Shown here: positions 1 to 9,304 of the stretch, one piece after another | Layout of the letters: every line of letters starts with the position of its first letter | Position numbering within the stretch: the stretch's first letter is position 1 | From: Beroe ovata | Taxonomy: Eukaryota > Ctenophora > Nuda > Beroida > Beroidae | NCBI GenBank assembly: GCA_946803715.1 | Contig: CAMPET010000014.1 | Span: forward strand, 365,012-420,402 | Reading direction: 5' to 3' | Length of the DNA stretch: 55,391 nucleotides | Made by a program: the position numbers and the translations under genes | Notes under the pieces: model-generated | The model's input: only the letters and a program-made list of their open reading frames with translations | The model's database searches: none | Told to the model about the DNA's origin: nothing

Positions 1-244
1 GTCGATCCGTTTTGGAGCTATCATCAAATGCTCACTCAAACTGACATGTTTTGGGTCGATTAGGGGTTATGGTGGCCATTAACTCGGGAACCAATCATTG
101 GATTGACGTGAAATTTTGGTTGTCCGAGTTTCTAATGGTCCATGAGCTATGGTAGAAGTTTCAAGTTAATCGGTCGATCCGTTTTGGAGCTATCCTCAAA
201 TGCTCACACAAACTGGCATGTTTTGGGTCGATAAGGGGTTATAT
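1..244. repeat. Tandem repeat, period about 172 bp
   Basis: The motif starting gtcgatccgttttggagcta at position 1 recurs at 173, followed both times by nearly the same 70 bases ending in ttttgggtcgat and aggggttat. This is the edge of a satellite-like or dispersed repeat that probably continues to the left of the window. There is no coding potential. Bases 245-466 hold nothing I recognise. Confidence 0.75.
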
Positions 245-466
245 TTAGGCAGCAGCTTTGAATCACAGAACTGAGCTATTAAACGTAAACTATACAATTA
301 TCATTACACACTCACTGCACACGTGACAAGAAACATTTGAAATTTGCTGAGCCACAATCAGAAGGACCTAGTTACCAATATCAACAATAAACAAGGTAGC
401 TATCTATCATGAGTCATGTCTCAAATATCCCACAGACGTGGAAAATCTCCTTTTATCGAATATCGA

Positions 467-3400
467 TTATTCTCCCTCATTCTCATTGCCATCTTTATCG
501 TCCGCTGTTTCCCCCGTCAGCTGACCCGTTACAATGAGCTCCTCACACACTTCCCACAACTCCCCCGCCGTGTCCACTTCCCTCTCCACTCCCCCCACTC
601 CCACAAGCGAGAGGGAGTCCCCCAACATTCCCCTCTCTGTCAGCATGCTCACCACGGTCCCCCAATCCGTGTCTCTGAACACGTCACTGCTCCCCACGAT
701 GTACAGAGCTAGGCGTGCTCGTGACATTGCCACGCACCGCCGTCCCGCCAGGTCCATGAATCCAATCACCCCTGCCGGATTATTCCGCACCATGGTAAGG
801 AGTATGACGTCATTCTCACTGCCCTGGTAACTGTCCACTGTCCTGATCTGTATGCGGAGTAGCTTGTCCGTGTCCTGGTGGTGAGAACACCTGTACTCCA
901 TGTGTTCTCTGATAGCTGCCACCTGACCCTGATACGCAGCTAGGATGGTGACCCTGCCCTCGTCCACACCCTGGAGTAGGAGATACTTTGCCAGGGCGCA
1001 TATCTTCTCCACCTCGAGCTCGTTACGGGGTGACAACCCCTTGTACTCGTAGGAGTTGTGGTTCCACCAAAACACCGGGTGTTTGATGCAGGTGTTGAGC
1101 GCGGTGTCAGGTGTCACTGTTACCAGGTCTGTGTAGAAATCGGACACCAGATCAGCTATTGCCGGTATCATTCTGAACTGACAGTTTAGCTCGCAGAAGT
1201 CGTGTCCCTCCTCTATTAGACGGTTCATGAGGCTTGTGTTGGTGGACGACAGGGACTTGATGTTGGTAAATGGGGGCAACTGCTTCCTATCACCTGAGCA
1301 ATGGGAACAGTATCAGGAGGTTGAGCGTCGGTGTGGAGCCAATTGGAAACTAGTGTATAGTAAGGGTGCTTTGCGGTAAAATTTGAAGGTGAAAGCGTGT
1401 GTTGATTCTAGGAATAAGGTAAATTCCGATGCGGATAGAATCACACACAGACTACAAACCAATCATAATGAGATGGAGAGTCGTGTTGGGTAGTGCCACC
1501 AGGAGATCCCGCTCTGCCACCTGGCTTGCCTCTTCACACACCACGGTCACCACTCCCGCCTGCAAGATGGGATTCATTAGACACACTAGCAATGTACTGA
1601 ATAATGGATCCCTAGGGTTGTCAGATCATGCCACACATACATGGGATAGAGCTTGCTTGTGTATAACTGCACCGTGAACTGTCGTAGCCAGAACCGAGTA
1701 ATTTTCATAAGTCCTTCCTTTCCTCGCGTTGCAATACTTTATCTTCCTCGCACTAAGGTCGTAGTGCTGGTATGCGTTACCGTCCAGTTTCTTGATAATC
1801 CTCCTCAGTCGCTCATAGAGCAGAGAGAAAATAAATCTCAGTCTGTCCTCCACACTCAGGTCCCAAATGCTGCCATAACTGGTCTCACCTCGCCTCCAAT
1901 CGTGGGGAAAATCAGTGATGTTAAACGCGGTGTACTCCCGCTCCTCTAAAATGTGGAAAACTCGCAGCTTCACAATCACCGTTTCGTCCATGTCATGATT
2001 TCCCTGGTCACGTGGTAAACTCCGTCGGTCGTCTGGTATCTGCTCGACACGTCTTATTTCCGGTTCTCTCTGTTTCAGCTCTGCAAGGGCTCCCTTAGCT
2101 GAGCTACTCCATCGTTCCATTGCCTTGCTTACCACGTCGAACTCGATCTTATCGAACTGGATATTTCCGTCGTCATCCTGTTGCGAAGTCATTGGTATAT
2201 CCTCTGGGTGACATTCCATGACATGCTCCACAAATGTTGTCCTCTGTTCTAGACTCAATTCTTCCCATATTTCTCGCAGATCAATGGATCTTGATTTGTC
2301 CACTTGGCTAAACACATCATTGCTGTTGTAGAAATTTTCCAGGTTGAGATTTATGTCACGCAGGTTTTTCGATTTGTAGGACCGGGCTTCCTCCTTCTTC
2401 TTCTGATGCCACGGAGAGTTGGTAGAGATTTTCTCGATCTCTGTAAGCGTCTTGTCGTATTGTTGCCCGATCCGTAGTATCTTATCGTTGTCAAACAACT
2501 GTAGTTGAAATATGTCAAATACTAACAGATGATTGTTGTGGAATGTGGTTTTAGGCACTCAGATTCAGCAACTACTCACATTCATGCTGAGTAATTTCAG
2601 CAAGGAGTTGTCGAGAACTGTGTTTTTCACCGTTATGAACAGGATAGGTCTCATGTAATCGACAGTGCTCAGCTTCTTTATGAGTTTGAGCGACAAATGA
2701 CTTTTACCCGTACCTAGGAATCAACACATATACAAGAAGAGAAATGAGAATGAGTGTTGGGTTCTGCACGTGAATTAACTATGAGAGTGAGACAATGAGA
2801 ATTGAGACCGTATTCTAACCTGGCGGTCCCTGGATTACAGCCACTTTGTGCGCCAAACACCACTTTATCGCCCTTGCCTGCGCACTATTCAGTGAGCCCG
2901 GTTCTGGAACCACAGATTCCCGCATTTTCTCCCCCAACTTCTCAGGAAGCAGGTAGTGCGGCTCTGTGTTACCCTTCTCGTCTCCTAGCAACACAGACGC
3001 CACCTCCTGATTCAGATCGGTATCGAGGAAGTTCATTTCTCGGAGGAGGGAAAAGTGCACGTAGAACTTGTTGGGAGTGAGTCCCAGCACTGGGTGCCTG
3101 AGTGTTGTCAGCTTGAAGAGAATCTCATGAGGGTCCAGAGCTGTTATCTCGGGGAGCAGCTCGACACAGAGCATGTTACACGGATCTGTGTTTACTACGG
3201 TTACCAGACCCCATATCAGGTTCTTTGGATCTTCATCCTCGGGACTCCAACTTTCCTCAATTTCCTCGGGCCTGTGTTCCATATATCCTCGAGTTGGTGG
3301 GCTCTCCTCACTCCTCACCTCACTGCTCTTCACCCTGTCTCTGTCAAGTACAATGCAGACAATGCAATCCTTCTGTGGCTGGTGGTTCTCAATCAATGAT

Positions 3401-3808
3401 TCGTACTTGAAGTTGAGTATGAGGGCGGATCGTGTGTACAGGCTTTCGTACTGGAATCCCTGGAATGTCAGGTATAGAACCTCGTGTCGGGTGGCGTTGT
3501 GAAGACGAATGTCCCTCAGTGCCTCGTAGAAATCGTGGTAAAATTCGGTTCGAGCAGCGGCGAAGTGTTCCGATTTGAACTTGTAAAGATCATGTTTGTC
3601 GGAACTTGATGGTGTTTGGGATGATTCGCCAGGATTGTACACAAACTTTGGGATGCAGAAATTGGTTGAGTTCTTCTTTTTCTGTGAAATGAGTGACGTC
3701 AGAGGTGAAGGACCCAATGTAAACGCAAATGCCTAACAAATTCGGGGGAAATGACTTCAATGAAAAGAAACTCACCCGTGTATCAGACAACGGAATATCA
3801 GCCGTCAT
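467..3808 (-). CDS. ZNFX1-like superfamily 1 RNA helicase, no zinc fingers
   Basis: Six exons: 3808-3776, 3681-2820, 2713-2580, 2498-1641, 1559-1460 and 1293-467. They sum to 2814 nt (937 aa), with phases agreeing at every junction. The start is the ATG of MTADIPLSDTR, followed at once by a gtgagt donor. The N-terminal 290 residues resemble the region before the helicase core of ZNFX1. The core has Walker A GPPGTGKS (296-303, split by an intron), motif II VVCEEAS (635-641), GDRKQLPP (663-670), motif V TVDSYQGSENDVIL (about 814-827) and motif VI VAMSRAR (about 851-857). This order is that of UPF1/SETX/ZNFX1-type ATP-dependent RNA helicases. ZNFX1 works in antiviral or small-RNA responses, but that role is inferred here. 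Unlike ZNFX1 the protein ends soon after the helicase core (acidic tail) and has no NFX1-type zinc fingers. The family is firm; exact orthology is open. Confidence 0.85.
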
Positions 3809-4049
3809 TTCAACATCAAAAATAAGTTATTGAACGTATAGTTAGCCGTTTTTATTGAGATTTTGAACGTTATGACAGTCAAGCAGAGAGTCATGAGTGT
3901 CACTGTAAGCGCAATGTGATTGTCATGTCACAGTATATCACTAATGTAAATCTCATGTATGTTAACTCAAATCAATTGCAAACATATTAAACTGCCTGGA
4001 CTTACTATACGTCACAATTTGTTCCCTTTCTGAAATCAGATCATTCCAG
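3809..4049. other. Short gap between opposed genes
   Basis: 241 bp between the helicase start codon on the minus strand and the first visible BPNT2 exon on the plus strand. It is AT-rich, with no exon of the missing BPNT2 5' part. It probably contains the helicase promoter, but I see no clear core element. Confidence 0.4.
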
Positions 4050-4549
4050 GTCGGTAACGGCGTCTCTCCCTCACTCAAAGACATGCATGGATCCGAAGCC
4101 GCCGACGATTTACGAGTTATTGTGAGCCGCTCTCACGCCGGCAACGTGGCTAAAGTGGCTGCGGATGCTTTCGAACCGAGAAAAGTGAAAGTGACCCCTG
4201 CTGGAGGTTATAGTTACCGATGATTGATTGCAGAAACCTGGTGATATAGTGAATAGTGATGATAACTGTTTAATATTTGCTAATAACTCTTGTTACAGGA
4301 GCTGGATACAAGACGATTGAGGTGATAAAAGGAACTCAGGACGTGTATGTTCACACAACCCTCATCAAAAAGTGGGACATCTGCGCTGGGGACGCCATCT
4401 TGCGACAAATGGGCGGCAAACAGACCGATCTCCGGGGTGAAGACATAAACTACAGTCACGAACTGGACCCTAAAAACGAGCACAAGCTCATTGCAACCAT
4501 GTTCCACCACGAAGAATACCGGCAAAAATTGCAAGTTATCGGAGAGTAG
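4050..4549 (+). CDS. BPNT2: BPNT2 (Golgi PAP phosphatase), 3' exons only
   Basis: Two exons, 4050-4206 and 4299-4549, encode the last 135 residues of an inositol-monophosphatase-family enzyme. Recognisable pieces are VIVSRSHAG, PAGGAGYK, a THLIKKWDICAGDAIL-like block (WDICAG carries a catalytic metal-binding Asp) and the end ISY-like/NYSH with LIATM. These match BPNT2/IMPAD1, which hydrolyses 3'-phosphoadenosine 5'-phosphate in the Golgi lumen and so supports sulfation. The N-terminal two thirds, with the first metal motif (DPLDAT type) and the membrane anchor, is not in the 240 bp before 4050. Either the 5' exons lie left of the window, with the helicase gene nested in an intron, or the copy is truncated. 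The reading frame is intact to its stop. Confidence 0.85.
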
Positions 4550-4992
4550 AAAACTTTTGTCTGCATTTCTGAATTTGTACATAAGTGAAATTGAGCCCCA
4601 GTGAATTGAAGTAGTATTGTTTGTAAGTCTGGTATTATAAAACTGAGTTTGAAGTAGCTATTCTATATCAGAAATTTTGCTGAAGTGTCAAAACTCCGAA
4701 GTCCGATAACTAAGAATGGATTGCCGGCACGGAGTTCGATTATTTATTTGCTTCAATGGAATGTTTTTCAAATGTATGAATACTCTGCACTCGTGTATCA
4801 TTCCTGATTCTTCTCTGTCAATGCTTGACCATCGACCAAGACTGGACACGTCACAACCGGTCTCACGACAATGGAACGTTGACGTAGGCGGCGCTCAATT
4901 TATAAGATCCACGTGAGTACGTACGCGGGTTGTGCGGCTTTCAATACTGAATAGCGCGCTTAACCTTATCCTGACGCGCGTTAATTTATCCT

Positions 4993-5056
4993 TTGCCGGA
5001 TGTTATCTGTCCACTGTTTCTTGCGCGCAAGAAACAGTGGAGAGATAACATCCGGC
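4993..5056. mobile_element. Near-perfect hairpin with 10-bp flanking direct repeats
   Basis: A 64-66 bp inverted repeat: the left arm starts ttgccggatgttatct, the right arm ends agataacatccggc, and the centre is tgcgcgca. The arms differ at one position (ctgtcc against ctctcc). It is flanked by the identical 10-mer aatttatcct at 4983-4992 and 5057-5066, which looks like a target-site duplication. Size and structure fit a foldback or MITE-type non-autonomous DNA transposon. It has no coding capacity. Confidence 0.7.
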
Positions 5057-5083
5057 AATTTATCCTGACGAATATCGCTTCTT

Positions 5084-5310
5084 TCAGATTTTGTATATCT
5101 GACCTTTGTAGGATCTTACCCTACCATCGGTGCGCGCGATTTTGATCAATCGGATTGATTCAATCCGCCCCGATAAAATCCCACCAGCAAGGATAGGATG
5201 AAATCCTACAAATCTGACCTCTAGTTCTCGCGCGCGCGCCTTCATCGAAGGCCGAAACATAAAGGGGTGCGAGCGAGAATCACAGAATGCAGAGGTCAGA
5301 TAAAATCTGA
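5084..5310. mobile_element. Outer inverted-repeat element interrupted by a MITE
   Basis: The left end tcagattttgtat-atctgacct (5084-5105) and the right end agaggtcagataaaatctga (5291-5310) are inverted copies. Inward of the ends, ttctcgc-type GC-rich stretches also pair loosely. The 5106-5211 element sits inside the left arm. This suggests an older palindromic element later hit by the smaller MITE. Confidence 0.5.
5106..5211. mobile_element. MITE, family member 1 (106 bp)
   Basis: Terminal inverted repeats ttgtaggatcttaccctacc and (at the right end, inverted) ggatgaaatcctacaa. It is flanked by the exact 9-mer atctgacct at 5097-5105 and 5212-5220. The reverse complement lines up with the element at 22438-22529 along its whole length, sharing the termini, a ccttgctgg(t/c)gggattttatc block and gcgcgcaccga(t/c)ggtagggta. 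Two independent copies, each with flanking repeats, make this a real transposable family. A 9-10 bp duplication suggests a Mutator-like superfamily, as an inference. Confidence 0.75.
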
Positions 5311-5523
5311 CAAGATATTAGCCACATATTTGCCGTTAGCGGGGGTAGGGAGTAATCCTACAAGCATGTGCAAAATGCAAATTTATTCTTAGACTGAAAT
5401 GATCACTGCAGGAGGATTTAAAATCTCAATAAATCTCAATGATTGACTCCAAATTCAATCATGCTTTTTACAGATTTATCATCCTTTTTAGGAAGACTTT
5501 AAATATACTTATGCATTTTACAG

Positions 5524-5933
5524 ATGTCACATTCTTTCAATAATGATCTGTCAAGTACACCACATAAAGAAAAAGGCCTACAGCAAATAAAAACTGAGTT
5601 TAATGCTGGAGATATGCAAGCTTTCAAGGGCTCATGCAGTTTTCAAAAGCTGGAAAAGGTAGGCATCTGTCACAATGTTATTGTTACCTATTAGTCCAGG
5701 CTAGATTCTCTCAAATAGATGTCAGTGTAATAATACTTTAGTTTTCAGTCACAGATAGCTCCACATTCTAGATAAGGAACATGCAAGAAGAACTGGCAGT
5801 GAAACACTTAAAACTTGACATGAGTAAAGCAGGGGCCCTCCATGAAGACTCTACATCCTTAGAGAGATTCAAGGAAATTATGGGTGATCTGGACAGTTTG
5901 AGTTCAGAAATAAAAAGCTTGCATCAAAGCTGA
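5524..5933 (+). CDS. CCDC28-family coiled-coil protein, at least the conserved domain
   Basis: Exons 5524-5658 and 5772-5933 (297 nt, 98 aa). The first exon opens tttacag|ATG and ends AAG|gtaggc; the second starts after ttctag. The protein reads MSHSFNNDLSSTPHKEKGL, then a segment around EFNAGDMQAF..CSFQKLEKIRNMQEELA..HLKLDM, and ends DSLSSEIKSLHQS. This parallels the C-terminal domain of CCDC28A/B, where EEF.SG.LQAF is followed by VREMQE.LA.LHF.LD and EEL...I.KLH. CCDC28B is linked to mTORC2 and cilium length in vertebrates. Because an acceptor sits directly on the ATG, an upstream exon (5'UTR or a short N-terminus) is likely. The gene is too small and too split to show as a long open frame. 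Confidence 0.75.
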
Positions 5934-6417
5934 ACAATGATTAACAACATGGTTTATCTTGATTTGAATAGAGATCTTCCTCCTATGTTGACAGAAATGA
6001 ATCTGTTGACAGAAATGAATCAATGTCGGTTCATCATGGACTAGTTCTTGATCTTCCCCACTGTTTGATAGATTTGATAGAGATTTAATTGTTGCTGGAA
6101 ATGTATTTAAGAAATTCGTTATTACTATTTGATTTAATTTGATAATCAATTCTTAATCATTCTTGATTTAATTGACTTGCAATGCCGTATTTTCCTTGTC
6201 TTGTTAATTCCATTATCTTGCTTATGTTGTTGACCTTGCTTTCCATCAAACCATGATCTTAACATTTTTAGTGAAGAATTTCAAACACAAACCCAATAGG
6301 TTTGAATTAACCGATGTTTATCTATACCAGACTTAAGTTACCAATTGCCTCATATAGCATAGTGATATTATGGAAATGTAGTATGCTACACCAAAAAGCA
6401 GTATATCATTAGAAATC
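5934..6417. other. Intergenic, CCDC28 3' flank and RYK promoter region
   Basis: 484 bp, AT-rich, no coding signal. It must hold the CCDC28 3'UTR and the RYK 5' region. A partial repeat (aatgaatctgttgacagaaatgaatc) occurs at 5994-6020. No clear TATA box or initiator could be assigned. Confidence 0.4.
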
Positions 6418-9263
6418 ATGACGGCTACACCCTTCCTTGGACTTCTTTTCCTTGCTCTCCTACCACCTTCCTTGGCAAAGGACTTCAACTTATGCTGTTC
6501 TATCAGTGTTTTCAAGGTTGAGCCATGTATGATCAAAGCTGGCAGGGTCTTGGAAAATTATTCAAGCAAGGACAAAATTGCAGAGTTCCCAATAATGAAC
6601 AGTAAGTCAATCATCCCCCAACACTATTCTGCTCTATGTCCTATGATTTGAATAGTGTTAAAGCCAATATGATTCGTTGTAGGTAAGGATCTTGTTTCCC
6701 CAGGTACCCAAATCATGGACTGTAGAATGTCTGCTGAGGAAGACGCCAGCTACTACATCAACTTCAGGAGTACAACTCTCAATAATATGGAAGATCCGGG
6801 AATCAACATAGATAAGCAGGTAGTTTAAGATTGGGATCTCAGTAAACGGAAATGATGTTTAGTGTCAATAGATAATGATACCTATTATTGGGGAGGGGTC
6901 CTAAATGATTGACAGCAATGACCAATGAAAACACGGATACAACCATTGAAAATACTGAAACGCTGTCACGTGACCAGAAACATTTGGGCCCCCTCCCCAA
7001 AAATAGCATTCTCTATAGATGAACTTAACCCTTACTTCTCTTCCAAGGGGTTAGTCAACTCGTCGACAACAGATTTCACTGTCAACTTTACATGTCGTGA
7101 GACTCAGAAGACGTTTGTCAAGGTTGAGGTTCAGCTCAGTTATCTGAGTGATCAATCTATCGATCAGTTCGACTTTTACCTTGCTAAAAACTGCTCCGTG
7201 CCCAACCCAATTATCATCACAGACAAGTGAGTTCTACCCACTTCATATTATCATTTATGATCCCTACCAAAGTTTTGATTTGATTAATTCGGCATTCTTC
7301 TCGCAATGTTGATGGATTAAAATTGAATTATGCTCGAACAGATTTTTGATTATCAGTGAGCATGGAATATTAATTCATATGAAGGTCAAATTTATATGGT
7401 GGCATAGGATACAGTCGAATATTCTCGATGTAAAAAATCTACAGCCTCGTCAACTTGCACAATTATAATTACTCATAGCTCATAATTCTGATATTTATCA
7501 TTCAACAGTTCAACACTAGGTACATGGCACACATAGATCATTCACTCAGCTGTACCATACATAAAATTAATATTGAATAAGAATAATCATTAATCATACT
7601 GTACAGTGTACATAATCTAACACTGAACCGGCATAATAGGTATACCCAATACCCATTTCTATTATTTGAGAAGGGTTCATAACAACTCACGTTCCCGGTT
7701 CCATTCATTCAGCTAACTCCTCATCAAGTGTTTTACATTCCCTCACTGCAAAATCTAGAGGACATCCACAACTATGATATTCACCCATGATTTTGCACAA
7801 GCAGGTATCTCCATACTATAATTGTTTCACGATATTTGTCAACATATAGCCAAATGACGATCATCCTCGATGAAAATCAATGCAGTATGTTGTAACCCCT
7901 CCCTTTCCCCTGCCACAGTAAGAACGCGATGATCCTGTACGCAGTGTGTGCCGTACTGGCGGTAGTTCTGATTCTCGTTATCGTGGTCTCAGTGGTCTGC
8001 TACGTGAGAATACGACGACGATCCAACAACCACAAACTCATGGCAGGTGCGTACCTCCGCAACGATTTTTACTAGGAGTCCACGTGACATCGTATAGTCC
8101 GGCAGTGGTTGCGTTGGGTAATGAACTTAGGAACATCTTTAGTTGTTCGTAGACTTGGGCATTTAACATATCTCCAGACTCCGAAGTAATTTGAAATCAT
8201 ACCGACGCCGAAGTTCCTGTACAAATTTCCATGTTCATTTAATTCATACAAAATGCTCTCGTTCAATTCATCTTATTCAAGATTTTTCAATTCAGTCGTA
8301 CTACCTCCTTTTGTGCTCCAGTCGTAACCACATAACTGGTGTATGTTAGAGTGCAGTATTTTCCTCTTCCATACAACTTTCAACATCGTTTAGCCAGTAG
8401 TCGTACATAACATGTAATTGCTCATATTCATACTCCACAGTTATGTTGTTCCTTAGTCGTACACTCAGTAGGATTTACGGGCTATTACCTGGCGTCCGGA
8501 GAACAAACGTTTTAAAATGCGCATGTTTTGAAATTAATTAGCAGGGGTTATTTGAAATTCCATACAATTTCACGCAAATATAACCTCCATAATTCCCAGA
8601 AATTTCATGGATGAAAAAAGACAGCGATGATATATAATTGTCTGCTAATCCCACTTTATTTTTCAGAGAGCGGTGGAATGAACATGCATCCTAACGGTTA
8701 TGCACCCCTACCCGATAATAGCTTCACGGGGCAGTACACAGCTACCCCTCACGGGGGCAGTCAACACTCGGGTTACAATCCCATACCCCAGCAACATTCC
8801 GTACCCTCGCTGCACGGGTCCGGTCAGCAACCTAAGCAACCCTTCGGATACAGCTCAGGGGAAGGTAGGGGCCATCTTCGTGTGAGAGATGAAGTGTGTG
8901 CTCTTGAAGTCGTGAATTTGCTGGCAGTGTGTCTGTTAGTCGGTACTGTGACTTGTTAATGATCAATGTTCATGTCTGCCTGTCTTTTCTTGTTGATCTG
9001 TTGGTTCTGTTAACCTGTTTATTCAATGTCTGTCTGTACAATGTCAGTTTAATATCCCTGATAGCCGTGCCAATGTCTGTGCTCTCTGCCAATGTCTCTT
9101 ATATTATAGTCCCCCAGAATGGGTCCACCCAGTGTGACTCGATAGTCTCATGTTACCACCAAGAATCCCAACCATCGCATATTTCATTAGAAATTCCTCA
9201 TACTAAGTTACAACCACACACACACACACACACACAGACACACACACACACGCAAAGAGATAN

Positions 9264-9304
<41 letters not shown>

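Larger units (their letters stand above)
4550..5523. other. Intergenic, transposon-rich
   Basis: Apart from the hairpin and MITE elements listed separately, this stretch has no convincing exon. Blocks of gcgcgc-rich sequence (about 4971-4980, 5131-5140 and 5229-5240) contrast with the AT-rich flanks and belong mainly to the inverted-repeat elements. Confidence 0.5.

Noticed and set aside
6916-7047. RYK exon 3 starting at 6916 or 6978
   Set aside because: The first gives an in-frame stop and the second the wrong phase; the pyrimidine-rich acceptor before 7048 keeps frame and leads into the WIF-like sequence.
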